DNA of 38,195 nt from Sulfuricurvum sp. (GTDB lineage Bacteria > Campylobacterota > Campylobacteria > Campylobacterales > Sulfurimonadaceae): positions 1 through 38,195 of the forward strand of contig DYMK01000015.1 in NCBI GenBank assembly GCA_020721585.1, given 5' to 3'. A model generated the notes under the pieces. That model was not told where the DNA came from and ran no database searches. It worked only from the letters and a program-made list of their open reading frames with translations. A program made the translations under genes and the position numbers. This document shows, piece after piece, positions 1 to 7,764 of this stretch. Numbering within the stretch: the stretch's first letter is position 1; every line of letters starts with the position of its first letter.

Positions 1-2
1 AA

Positions 3-173
3 CAAGAAAATTTTAAAGAACTTTTCCCCATTTATAAAGACTATACGCATCATTTAGCTCTTGCTTCGTTTTATATGCCTCCAGAGCTAAAAGAAAAAGC
101 ATTGGAGAATAACGTCATCGTTTTGCAACGCAAAGGGGATGTGATAGAAACGTTTATCCCTAAAAATCCGTAA
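3..173 (+). CDS. C-terminal end of an unknown protein (gene starts before the window)
   Basis: An open frame runs from the window edge to a TAA at 171-173, giving 56 residues with no start inside the window. The segment around ALASFYMPPELKEKA followed by a short 'VIVLQRKGD' strand resembles the C-terminal end of DUF3782/PD-(D/E)XK-like proteins, where a helix and a final strand carry such residues. The catalytic part would lie upstream, so this similarity is only a suggestion. A composite palindromic repeat begins about ten bases after the stop. Confidence 0.55.
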   Translation, partial: QENFKELFPIYKDYTHHLALASFYMPPELKEKALENNVIVLQRKGDVIETFIPKNP

Positions 174-183
174 TTTTCTACGC

Positions 184-268
184 TGGATTCCCGCCTTCGC
201 GGGAATGACAGGTTTCGTCACCCTGAGCTTGACTCAGGGTCTAAAAGAGGAGATTCAGCATGACAAAT
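184..268. repeat. Composite palindromic intergenic repeat, copy 1
   Basis: Three units lie in tandem. The first is a perfect 8-bp hairpin, ATTCCCGC-CTTC-GCGGGAAT (187-206), followed by GAC. The second is GTCACCCTGAGCTTGACTCAGGGTC from 217, with an imperfect CCCTGA/TCAGGG stem at 221-239. The third is a truncated unit ending TTCAGCATGAC (254-264). The same units recur at 9121-9194, 18003-18080 and 37445-37503, always between genes. This is a dispersed non-coding repeat family. The first hairpin has no T-run, so it is not a classic terminator. Confidence 0.8.
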
Positions 269-314
269 AAATCAAAATATTATTGTCTGCCCCTCACACA
301 CCGCACAAGAGAAA

Positions 315-1403
315 TCACCCCTTGATTGCCCCTCTCACTGCTTCAGCGATAACCACCGCTTCATTAGCATGTACCACCAAAACGGGTATACGACTCTGTG
401 CGGTACTAATGACAAACGTCCCCTCTTTCTCACACTGGTTTCGTTGTGCATCGAGGGTAATGCCGATATGTTCTACTCCATGGAGAATTTTTTCCCGCAT
501 AAACGCCGAATGTTCCCCAATTCCCCCCGTAAAGACCACCCCATCGACACCTCCTAAAATCGCCCAATACGCCCCAAGATAGTGTTTTGCGCGGTGGGCA
601 AACATTTCCAGTGCCAAATGGGCGTGACCACCTCCCTCATGGGCTAAGGTGATGACATCCCGCATATCACTAAGTCCGCAAATCCCTTTGAGTCCTGATT
701 GGGTATTGAGTAACGTATCGACTTCTTCGCTGCTCATCCCCTGATTTTTTTCGAGATAGAGGAGAATTTCGGGATCAATATCACCACTGCGTGTCCCCAT
801 CATTAACCCTGCCAATGGGGTAAATCCCATGGAAGTATCGATGCTTTTCCCTTTTTGGATTGCACAGACACTGTCCCCATTACCCAGATGAAAGGTGATG
901 AGGTTGAGTTCTTCAGGGGAGCGATTCAGGTACGCGGCACTCGCATGGAGGGCATATTGGTGCGAGAGACCATGGAATCCATAACGGCGAATTTTTTGGT
1001 GGGTGTACAAGGTATAGGGGAGTGGATACATAAACGCATGCGGAGGAAGCGTTTGGTGAAAAGCGGTATCAAACACCGCCACCTGGATCGCTTGAGGGTA
1101 CAACGTCGCAATGGCACGAATCCCTGATAGTGCGACAGGATTATGCAAGGGGGCAAGGGGGATTAACGATTCTATGGTCTCTATGACATTTTCATCAATA
1201 ATGACCGCTTCATGGTAGTGTTCTCCCCCATGGACGACCCGATGCCCCACCGCATCCATCGCCCCAATCTCACGGATAAGGATCGCAATTGCGGTTTCAA
1301 AACATTCAATCCGTTCAATGAGACCCTCTTTGACCAATGTCATAGCGTCAAAAAGGGCGTATTTCACCGAAGAACTTCCACAATTGATGACCAAAATTTT
1401 CAT
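315..1403 (-). CDS. ackA: Acetate kinase (short form)
   Basis: Catalyses reversible phosphoryl transfer between acetate and acetyl phosphate in the cytoplasm. The start at 1403 follows a GGGGAGG Shine-Dalgarno; the longer frame to 1487 would begin inside the promoter region. The 362 residues hold NCGSSSVKY (7-15), RVVHGG (55-60), FDTAFH (catalytic Asp about 112), YGFHGLSHQY (141-150), HLGNGDSV, GTRSGDIDP (Arg about 205) and FTGGIGEHS (291-299). All catalytic landmarks are present, yet the protein is shorter than the usual ~400 residues. Phosphotransacetylase, the common neighbour, is absent here. The gene diverges from the TonB-like gene. Identity is near certain. Confidence 0.96.
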   Translation of the reverse strand: MKILVINCGSSSVKYALFDAMTLVKEGLIERIECFETAIAILIREIGAMDAVGHRVVHGGEHYHEAVIIDENVIETIESLIPLAPLHNPVALSGIRAIATLYPQAIQVAVFDTAFHQTLPPHAFMYPLPYTLYTHQKIRRYGFHGLSHQYALHASAAYLNRSPEELNLITFHLGNGDSVCAIQKGKSIDTSMGFTPLAGLMMGTRSGDIDPEILLYLEKNQGMSSEEVDTLLNTQSGLKGICGLSDMRDVITLAHEGGGHAHLALEMFAHRAKHYLGAYWAILGGVDGVVFTGGIGEHSAFMREKILHGVEHIGITLDAQRNQCEKEGTFVISTAQSRIPVLVVHANEAVVIAEAVRGAIKG

Positions 1404-1424
1404 ACTTTTTTCCTCCCCTTCGTT

Positions 1425-1440
1425 TATAATCCCTATTATA
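1425..1440. promoter_or_regulatory. Divergent -10 boxes for ackA (-) and the TonB-like gene (+)
   Basis: TATAAT reads on the plus strand at 1425-1430, and a second TATAAT reads on the minus strand at 1440-1435. The minus-strand box would start ackA transcription about 25 nt before its start codon; the plus-strand box would give a ~30-nt leader for the TonB-like gene. Neither has a clear -35 hexamer. Because the boxes are adjacent, the two promoters probably compete. Confidence 0.5.
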
Positions 1441-1468
1441 ACCTTTTCACCATTTTCGATACAATGGC

Positions 1469-2158
1469 ATGATGGGCTTGCATTCACCTCTTTTTCGCGC
1501 TTTTGTTATGGCAGTGGGAATCCATTTGGTCCTTTTCATAGGAGTATTTTTGGCGCGATACCCTTTTAGCAAACCACCTCATCCCCCCAAAGAGGAAAAA
1601 ACAGCCATTTCATTCCACCCTTTTCATCCCATTCTCCCGAAAAAAGCCCCTAAAACTCTTACGGTCACCCCCCCTAAAAAGGTACCTAAAAAAGGGTTAC
1701 TCCCCGATACTGCTCCTCTTAAAACCCCCATTCTCGATGTTAATCAGACCCAATCCCCCATAATGCAACCCCCCATGACCGCCCCCATTGTCCCCATGGG
1801 ACGCGTTGCGGGATTGATCAAACGCCATTATGGGGAGATTTTCGAGGAGTTATCCCCCCAAGAACAAGCCTATATCCTTGAGAACATTGTGACCATTCAC
1901 CGCATTGATCGGCACGTAGGCAATGCACTTTTAGCCGAAAAAGAGGCGAATCTTTTTCACGATGGTGATAGCAATTATGTGGAGATGTACCTTTATCCCG
2001 ATGGAACCGTGGCGGACATTACGATTATCGATGAGGAGAATCACCCTGCCTTGACCCAATTGACGATGGAGACTGTTGAGCGTAGTTATGCCCAGTATCC
2101 TCGCCCCAATCAAAAGACGCTGATTCGATTGCATACGCGGATTTTACGGGCAAAATGA
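1469..2158 (+). CDS. TonB-like energy-transducer protein
   Basis: A 229-residue protein with the TonB layout. A short cytoplasmic N-terminus and one hydrophobic segment (about residues 9-30, AFVMAVGIHLVLFIGVFLA) are followed by a long Pro/Lys-rich periplasmic spacer (about 33-110). A compact C-terminal domain (about 145-229) contains 'VEMYLYPDGTVADITI', the strand pattern of TonB/TolA C-termini. It would link the inner-membrane ExbBD motor to outer-membrane receptors, but neither exbBD nor a receptor gene is nearby, so the partner is unknown. The Shine-Dalgarno is weak. Alternative start ATGs are at 1472 and 1508. The gene ends 7 bp from convergent rsuA. Confidence 0.75.
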   Translation: MMGLHSPLFRAFVMAVGIHLVLFIGVFLARYPFSKPPHPPKEEKTAISFHPFHPILPKKAPKTLTVTPPKKVPKKGLLPDTAPLKTPILDVNQTQSPIMQPPMTAPIVPMGRVAGLIKRHYGEIFEELSPQEQAYILENIVTIHRIDRHVGNALLAEKEANLFHDGDSNYVEMYLYPDGTVADITIIDEENHPALTQLTMETVERSYAQYPRPNQKTLIRLHTRILRAK

Positions 2159-2165
2159 AAAAATT

Positions 2166-2870
2166 TCATGAAATTTTCTCTCTGTCGAGAATCCGATACT
2201 CCCCCTCTTTTAAATCCCCCAGTGTCAAATCCCCGAAGCTACAGCGGTGCAGTGCAGTGACATGATTGCCTACCGCCGCGAACATCCGCCGTACTTGATG
2301 ATAACGTCCCTCAGTAATCTCCAGTGTCACGTGTGTCTCATCGATAATGGTAAGTTTGGCGGGGAGGCAAGGGGTTTTTTCGCCATTGAGCATCAATGTC
2401 CCCGAAGCGAAAATTTCTGCTTCATTCCCGTTTAACGCTCTATCCAATGTCGCTTCGTAGATTTTAGCAACATGGTGGCGCGGGGAGGTGAGGCGGTGGA
2501 GGAGTGTTCCATCATCGGTGAGGAGTAGTAATCCGCTTGTCTCTTTGTCGAGTCGTCCTACGGTAGAGATTTTAGGATCGCGCACTCTCCATCGCGGCGG
2601 GAGGAGATCGTAGACGAGTTTTCCCTCGCCGTCGTCGTGGCTACAGATTAGACCTGTGGGCTTGTGCATCAATATCACCATCCCCTGTGACGGGTCGAGT
2701 GGCTCTCCCTCAAAATAGACTTCATCATGAGCGACTTTGGTATCACTTTTGAGGGGGAGATTTTCGGTGTGGGTAATGATCCCCTCTCGGAGCAGTGTTG
2801 CAACCTTTTTGCGAGAGCAATACCCCAATGAGGAGAGAAGTTTGTCGAGGCGGACTTTAGTGGGATTCAT
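2166..2870 (-). CDS. rsuA: 16S rRNA pseudouridine synthase, RsuA type
   Basis: Converts a uridine (U516 in E. coli) of 16S rRNA to pseudouridine. An N-terminal S4 RNA-binding domain (about 5-50, VRLDKLLSSLGYCSR) precedes the catalytic domain with GRLDKETSGLLLLTDDG (106-121; catalytic Asp108). The later SPRHH and EGRYHQVRRMFAAVGN segments match RsuA more closely than RluB/E/F. The 234-residue length is normal. Its ATG overlaps the stop of the TOPRIM gene in a TAATG arrangement, so translation may be coupled to the upstream accessory unit. No other Shine-Dalgarno is obvious. The exact target position is inferred from the family. Confidence 0.92.
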   Translation of the reverse strand: MNPTKVRLDKLLSSLGYCSRKKVATLLREGIITHTENLPLKSDTKVAHDEVYFEGEPLDPSQGMVILMHKPTGLICSHDDGEGKLVYDLLPPRWRVRDPKISTVGRLDKETSGLLLLTDDGTLLHRLTSPRHHVAKIYEATLDRALNGNEAEIFASGTLMLNGEKTPCLPAKLTIIDETHVTLEITEGRYHQVRRMFAAVGNHVTALHRCSFGDLTLGDLKEGEYRILDREKIS

Positions 2871-3397
2871 TAAAATAGGTTTATGAGTTTGCTTTTAAGG
2901 TCGTCGAAGTTAGGGTGGTTGAAGTCAAATTTTGGATAGGGGTATAAATCTCGATATAAATTTGCAATAGGTTTTTTGTTTGGTTTAACACTTTCTACTT
3001 CTAAACACGTTACTAAATTATCAAAATACTCATAACACGCTTTATCTCTGATGGTCTCAATCAAAAAATAGTCTAAATTCCGTTCAAAAATATAGACATC
3101 AGTAGGAATTTGCCAATTTAATGTTTGTTTGAGTGTTTCAAAACATTCATGAGATTTTTCCATTCCGCCACAGGTGTTATCATCATTTTCAAAGTCACAA
3201 TCAAAAATAAAAAGGATTTTTTTAATTTTTTGCGTTCTTATTTGTTCTCCAAGTGTTTTATAATGCTTGTTATTGGAATCAAGAAGCGCAGATTTTCCTC
3301 CCATTTGGATAATAGAGGGGTCTTTTATATCAAGATGATTTAAAAAAGAAGTAAAAAAGTTTTTATCATCATTGCCCTCAACAATGATTTTTACCAT
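2870..3397 (-). CDS. TOPRIM-fold (DUF3226-like) nuclease-type protein, partner of the AAA ATPase
   Basis: A 175-residue protein with TOPRIM landmarks: an N-terminal strand ending in Glu (IIVEGNDDK, E7) and an IFDCDFEND strand with two aspartates (D66, D68), preceded by hydrophobic ILFIF. These residues would bind metal for nucleic-acid cleavage. The length and the 'VEGNDDKNFF' opening fit the DUF3226 group rather than primase or topoisomerase. Its ATG overlaps the stop of the upstream ATPase by 7 nt, so the two proteins are made together. The gene is visibly richer in A+T than rsuA and the ABC-F gene, which suggests transfer. Its role (anti-phage or DNA repair) is inferred from analogous ATPase+TOPRIM pairs. 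Confidence 0.75.
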   Translation of the reverse strand: MVKIIVEGNDDKNFFTSFLNHLDIKDPSIIQMGGKSALLDSNNKHYKTLGEQIRTQKIKKILFIFDCDFENDDNTCGGMEKSHECFETLKQTLNWQIPTDVYIFERNLDYFLIETIRDKACYEYFDNLVTCLEVESVKPNKKPIANLYRDLYPYPKFDFNHPNFDDLKSKLINLF

Positions 3398-4347
3398 CCT
3401 CGTATCTCCTGATTTTGTTCTACCTCATTTCTAAATGCTTCAAAATCGTACACGATTGACATTAATTCATTGGCATCATTTCGCCCCAATTCAATAAAGG
3501 TTATGTCTTCATCCCCCAATTTCTTCGCCACTCGTGTGTATGATTCGATGCACTCTTTTGAGTGGGTAGTGGCAAAAACTTGAACATTTTGTTCTTTGGA
3601 AATGGTGAGGATAAGTTCCCAAAGGGTGTCTAAATGGGTGTAATGGATACCATTACCTATTTCATCAATGAACAAGTAACCATTTACACAAGCATACAAT
3701 GAACAAATAATTGAGATATAATGCTTTAATCCATCACCAAACTCATTTAAATCTTGATAATCTCCTTCAATTTTTTGACACTGAGGCTTATCTCCTCCAA
3801 TAATTTTAAATTTTAAAATATTTTTATCGAACTCATTAATATATTTATATAAAACTTCTTCTTTATCTTTAATCTGTACAGCTTCATACACAAGTTTTAA
3901 CTCATAATTTGTAAATCCAAAATTATCTATAAATTCAATATTATCAGCATATTTATAATCTTCTGAAAACTCATTCTTATTGATTTCAATACCATCAAAA
4001 AATTTATACGTTTTTTTTGCATCGATTGAAATAACTTTAAATTTTACAGTTTTAAGATTCGATTCTGATTCATAAAATTGAATTGTATCTAATACTTTTT
4101 TTACACTTGGTTCTTTATTATTAACATATTCCAAATAGTTTCTACTATGCGTACAAGCATAAAGAGCATAAGTTAAATGCTCAATACTTTCTGAATGAAC
4201 ATTGACATAAACAGCTTCCATAAATGCCGTTTTACCAACATTATTTTTACCACCGATGAGGTTGACTCTCCCAAATCCTTCAGCTTTAAAATTTTGAAAA
4301 CATTTAAAATTTTTAATCTCTATATTTTTAATAAAATGGTCATTCAT
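3391..4347 (-). CDS. AAA (ABC/RecF-like) ATPase, OLD/AbiEii-like
   Basis: A 318-residue ATPase of the AAA_15/AAA_21 type. It starts with the typical 'IKNIEIKNFKCFQNF' strand. Walker A is GKNNVGKT (33-40), an ABC-like signature lies around NEFGDGLKHY (201-210), Walker B is YLFIDEIGNG (224-233), and the switch histidine is in ATTHSKE (about 262). There is no long coiled coil, unlike SMC/RecN. A strong GGGAGGG Shine-Dalgarno precedes the ATG. It heads a two-gene unit with the TOPRIM gene. The composition is AT-rich relative to the flanks. Such ATPases act as sensors in OLD, PARIS and related systems; the present combination is only analogous to those. Confidence 0.85.
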   Translation of the reverse strand: MNDHFIKNIEIKNFKCFQNFKAEGFGRVNLIGGKNNVGKTAFMEAVYVNVHSESIEHLTYALYACTHSRNYLEYVNNKEPSVKKVLDTIQFYESESNLKTVKFKVISIDAKKTYKFFDGIEINKNEFSEDYKYADNIEFIDNFGFTNYELKLVYEAVQIKDKEEVLYKYINEFDKNILKFKIIGGDKPQCQKIEGDYQDLNEFGDGLKHYISIICSLYACVNGYLFIDEIGNGIHYTHLDTLWELILTISKEQNVQVFATTHSKECIESYTRVAKKLGDEDITFIELGRNDANELMSIVYDFEAFRNEVEQNQEIRGW

Positions 4348-4400
4348 AGTATCCCTCCCAAAAAAATTATCATAGCTAAAATCACGTAAAGAGGACGATT

Positions 4401-6233
4401 TCAGAGCGTCTCAATCTTCGCCTCATATTCAGCCTCGATACGTGCTATCTCATCACTCGCAATTTCGAGCCGCTCGAATAACTCTTCGATCATCTTCTCA
4501 TCGTCGCCGACCTGCTTGGAGAGTTCGAGGAGCTTGGACGTTTCCCCTTGATTGGAATAGGTCGTTAGGAGTTCATGGGAGGTTTTGAGTTTCTCTTCGA
4601 GTTTCATGATCGTATTCTCGCAATGATCCACCTCTTTTTTCAGCGGGCTAAGGAGCTTTGATCGCTCTTGGATGAGGGTGGCGCGAAGTTGTTTGTTCTC
4701 TTTTTTAGTGGTATTCGGTGTCGATTTTAGAGGTTTGGGTGCGTCGGTGATCTCTTCATCCCATCCGATTTTCTCTAAAAATTCATCGTAACCGCCATCA
4801 AAAAACTCAGCATTCCCCTCACGGAAGATAATGAGCTGATCGGCTAACTCACGTAACAGCATCTCCGAGTGGGTGACGATGACGCTTGAGCCTTCAAAGC
4901 GTTTGAGGGCATCGCACAGTGAATCGATCGACTGCATATCGAGGTGGTTGGTCGGTTCATCGAGGAAAAGGAGATTGGCAGGAGTGGCGATGATCTTGCC
5001 CAGCATGACACGGCTGCGTTCCCCCCCTGAGAGAATGCTGATTTTTTTGTCAGCATCCTCACCGCTAAACATCATTGTCCCACAAATACCCCGAATACGG
5101 ACGTTTTGGAGCGTATTATCAGCACTTTGGATCTCTTCGGTGATGGTGCGATTTTTATCCAATCGGTCGATGTTGGTCTGACCAAAGTGGGCGATGGCGG
5201 TGGAGGGGTGGGCAATAATCTCACCCTTGGGGGTTAAAACCCCTGCGAGGGTGTTGAGGAGGGTTGATTTCCCTTTACCGTTTTTCCCGATGATGGCGAG
5301 GCACTTTTTCGCTTCCAACGCAAACGAGAGCTGTTTAAACAGCCGTTCATCGGGGGTATACCCAAAGGAGAGATTTTTGACTTGCATGATCACTTTAGCA
5401 GGAGTTGGGCGGTAGGAGAACGAAAAGGAGAGGTCTTTTTCCCCCTCCAGTGATTCCATGATCCCCATTTTATCCAGCTCTTTTTGTTTGGATTGCGCCA
5501 TGACGGCAGTGGAGGCACGGGCTTTGTTGCGGGCGACAAAATCAAGCAGCTCTTCGCGCTTTTTATCATGATTGAGTTTGGTTTTGGCATAGAGTTCATC
5601 CTCACTTGCCATCATCTCATAGTATTTGTGACTATTGCCTTTGATCATTGAGACGCTACGACGGCGTAATCCCATCGTATGGGTGGTGACCGAATCCATA
5701 AAATCACGATCGTGGGTGATGAGGATCACTTCCCCCTCGAAACTACGGATAAAGGATGCCAACCAGCGCAATGAGACAATATCAAGGTAGTTGGTCGGCT
5801 CATCAAGTAAGAGCAAATTGGGTTCGGTGACCAGTAGTTTGACCAGATTCAGCCGAATTTGGTACCCCCCTGAAAAACTCAACGGTGCTTTATCCAAGTC
5901 CTCTTGGGTAAATCCCAGCCCGAAAAGGATCTTTTCGACGCGATACACCTCATGTTCCCTATCGCCGGTGAGGACAGAAGCACACTCTTCACGGACGGTT
6001 TTATGGCTAAAATGGAGATGTTGCCGTAAGGTTCCGATCCGGTAATTGCGGGGGAGTATGATTTCACCTGCATCGTAGCCTTCTTCCTCCAAGATGAGTT
6101 TAAAGAGGGTCGATTTTCCGGTTCCGTTACGTCCGACAAATCCCACTTTGTTGCCTGCGTTGAGTTTAAGGGATAAGTTTTCAAAGAGAACTCGTGTGCC
6201 GTAGCTTTTGGTAAGGGCGTTAATTTGGATCAT
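4401..6233 (-). CDS. ABC-F family ATPase (Uup/YheS-like)
   Basis: A 610-residue protein with two ABC ATPase domains and no membrane segment, as in ABC-F translation factors that act on the ribosomal E site. First domain: GRNGTGKST (34-42), signature SFSGGYQIRL, Walker B LLLLDEPTNYLD. Second domain: GKNGKGKST, LSGGERSRV, LLFLDEPTNHLD. A charged linker (about residues 210-270) joins them. A C-terminal Lys/Glu-rich coiled coil (about 520-610) resembles the Uup/YheS extension. The Shine-Dalgarno is weak. It is upstream of the AAA/TOPRIM unit with ~53 bp between. The subfamily is uncertain because several ABC-F types have this C-terminal region. Confidence 0.9.
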   Translation of the reverse strand: MIQINALTKSYGTRVLFENLSLKLNAGNKVGFVGRNGTGKSTLFKLILEEEGYDAGEIILPRNYRIGTLRQHLHFSHKTVREECASVLTGDREHEVYRVEKILFGLGFTQEDLDKAPLSFSGGYQIRLNLVKLLVTEPNLLLLDEPTNYLDIVSLRWLASFIRSFEGEVILITHDRDFMDSVTTHTMGLRRRSVSMIKGNSHKYYEMMASEDELYAKTKLNHDKKREELLDFVARNKARASTAVMAQSKQKELDKMGIMESLEGEKDLSFSFSYRPTPAKVIMQVKNLSFGYTPDERLFKQLSFALEAKKCLAIIGKNGKGKSTLLNTLAGVLTPKGEIIAHPSTAIAHFGQTNIDRLDKNRTITEEIQSADNTLQNVRIRGICGTMMFSGEDADKKISILSGGERSRVMLGKIIATPANLLFLDEPTNHLDMQSIDSLCDALKRFEGSSVIVTHSEMLLRELADQLIIFREGNAEFFDGGYDEFLEKIGWDEEITDAPKPLKSTPNTTKKENKQLRATLIQERSKLLSPLKKEVDHCENTIMKLEEKLKTSHELLTTYSNQGETSKLLELSKQVGDDEKMIEELFERLEIASDEIARIEAEYEAKIETL

Positions 6234-6259
6234 AGATTTAGTATCTTTCGTGAAAAAAA

Positions 6260-6401
6260 TTAGTAAACATCATCATGACTTCCTATATCCATCAAAATGA
6301 TCTGTTCATCGTTCATAATAAGGGTTAAAAAGTTCAGGATGTTTTTTGAAAAACTTTTGGGCTGTCCGTTGGAATGTTTCCGTTTGATCAATGGTATACA
6401 C
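6260..6401 (-). pseudogene. Decayed RelE-type mRNA interferase toxin
   Basis: Directly after the antitoxin stop (TAA at 6404-6402) a GTG at 6401 opens a 31-codon frame beginning VYTIDQTETFQRTAQKFFKK, the typical N-terminus of RelE-family toxins. It ends at a TGA (6308-6306). In another frame, ending at the TAA at 6262-6260, lies DEQIILMDIGSHDDVY, the typical RelE C-terminus. Roughly the central 40 residues of a normal ~85-90-residue toxin are missing and the ends are out of frame. The toxin is therefore inactive, probably through an internal deletion. Confidence 0.75.
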
Positions 6402-6605
6402 TTAACCTACTTTTTTGATCAGTGTTTCCAAGTCAAAGGGGATAACTTTACCCTCTTGCATATCTTTTTGGGAAGCGTACAATCGATTTAAAAATTCTAT
6501 TCGACTTTGACTAATAATGGAAACTTCATGGCTTTGAAAATGGGAAAGGAGCCATAAAAAATTTTCACTCACACTTTCTTGAATTTCCAGTGTAACCGTC
6601 TGCAT
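6402..6605 (-). CDS. Small antitoxin-like protein of a broken toxin-antitoxin pair
   Basis: A 67-residue protein with an AAAGGGG Shine-Dalgarno five bases before its ATG. The N-terminal 'MQTVTLEIQES' strand resembles DNA-binding/dimerisation regions of small antitoxins. The C-terminal part (DMQEGKVIPFDLETLIKK) looks like the flexible toxin-neutralising tail. Immediately downstream are remnants of a RelE-type toxin, which supports the assignment. It appears intact although its partner is destroyed. It could still act as a repressor or neutralise related toxins elsewhere in the genome. A TATAAT box (minus strand, 6644-6639) lies upstream. Confidence 0.7.
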   Translation of the reverse strand: MQTVTLEIQESVSENFLWLLSHFQSHEVSIISQSRIEFLNRLYASQKDMQEGKVIPFDLETLIKKVG

Positions 6606-6638
6606 AAATACCCCTTTTTCTCTTTTTTATGACTGCAA

Positions 6639-6644
6639 ATTATA
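6639..6644 (-). promoter_or_regulatory. -10 box for the antitoxin gene
   Basis: TATAAT on the minus strand, about 34 bp before the antitoxin ATG, with no strong -35. It lies just beyond the end of the DHH phosphoesterase gene, so the antitoxin appears to have its own promoter. Confidence 0.45.
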
Positions 6645-6658
6645 GCGAAGCTAACATA

Positions 6659-7738
6659 TTAACGCTCTTCCACTTTATGCGGCAATTTACCATGAACTGC
6701 TTCTTTGTTGGCGAGTAAATCATCGATTTGACGCTTCACTTTGTCGTAGCGAAATTGCTCTTTGAACCCATTAATACGCCCACCTGCGGCATTAGGATGA
6801 CCGCCACCGCCTGCCCATTCGTTTGCCATAACCGCAACATCGACTTTGTTATGCCCACGGATGCTCATCGTTCCGCGACCGCTTACATCGACGATAAAAT
6901 CAAAATCGGGATTGGCGACCAAAAAGCCATTACCGATGATGGAGGTATTGCCCAAACTGTAGCTCAAAAAGCCTCTCCACCCTTTGTAATAGATGGTCAT
7001 CGTGGAGCGTTTGGTTCCCAGTAAAGTGACGATGTGTTTGGTGGAGAGATTATCAAGGGTGTTATCGGTGGTCTCGTGGAAAAATGCTTTTTTCATCCGA
7101 TGGAGCGATTCATCCAAAAGGATAGTGCTATTGGGAAGGTCGCGCATCCTAGCCGCTTCTTTGAGTAAGGTGAGTTTATACGCACGGTCTTCGTTGGCAA
7201 ACATCACACGACTCAGTTCCCGTGCATCGCTAATGAGGCGCATGCACACTTTGCCGTATTCAAAATCTTCTTCTTCCTCTTGTTTCCACAAATCCACCGC
7301 ATTGACCACACGGACAAAGGGTTCAAGCCACGCTTCCCCCACCAAACCATAATGGTCACACGCATAGTCATACACGATTTGGGTCGCGCATCGGGTGGTA
7401 TCAAGATAGTACCATGGGTAGAGGTTGGCGGTCTCTTTGCCGCTGCCGTGATGATCCAAAAGGGTTAAGGTGAGATTCCACCCTGTGGTATTGAGACGGT
7501 TGACTTCGGTATTGAGCCAACGCGCTTCGTCGGTGGTGAGATTAAGATCACTGATGAGGATGGTGGCGGTTTGTTTGGCTTTTTTGATCGTATCGATAAT
7601 CTCTTCGAGGCGATCGGTTACTTCCGCGCCATAATTGGCATTGTAGCTGTGCATGGTATGGGCAGTTTGCGCCATCACCAATTGGCAGCTATAGCCATCC
7701 AAATCGGTGTGAGAGAGGTGGTAAAAAACGGATGACAT
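6659..7738 (-). CDS. DHH/DHHA1 family phosphoesterase (NrnB-like)
   Basis: A 359-residue cytoplasmic phosphoesterase. The N-terminal DHH domain has HTDLDG (10-15), a second metal-binding aspartate in ISDLN (about 64) and LLDHHGSG (93-100). The C-terminal DHHA1 domain has GGGHPNAAGG (311-320). These proteins bind two metal ions and hydrolyse short RNA, pAp or cyclic dinucleotide products. The short 'FYHLSHTDLDGYSCQL' opening resembles oligoribonuclease NrnB more than GdpP or RecJ, and there is no membrane segment. An AGGA Shine-Dalgarno lies upstream. It sits 26 bp after the Rrf2 regulator on the same strand, so they may be co-transcribed. The substrate is not decidable from sequence. Confidence 0.85.
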   Translation of the reverse strand: MSSVFYHLSHTDLDGYSCQLVMAQTAHTMHSYNANYGAEVTDRLEEIIDTIKKAKQTATILISDLNLTTDEARWLNTEVNRLNTTGWNLTLTLLDHHGSGKETANLYPWYYLDTTRCATQIVYDYACDHYGLVGEAWLEPFVRVVNAVDLWKQEEEEDFEYGKVCMRLISDARELSRVMFANEDRAYKLTLLKEAARMRDLPNSTILLDESLHRMKKAFFHETTDNTLDNLSTKHIVTLLGTKRSTMTIYYKGWRGFLSYSLGNTSIIGNGFLVANPDFDFIVDVSGRGTMSIRGHNKVDVAVMANEWAGGGGHPNAAGGRINGFKEQFRYDKVKRQIDDLLANKEAVHGKLPHKVEER

Positions 7739-7764
7739 AATACTATTCCTATTTAGGGGGTAAA

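Noticed and set aside
187-206. ATTCCCGCCTTCGCGGGAAT hairpin as a terminator or CRISPR repeat
   Set aside because: There is no T-run, and the copies lie kilobases apart without regular spacers, so it is a dispersed repeat.
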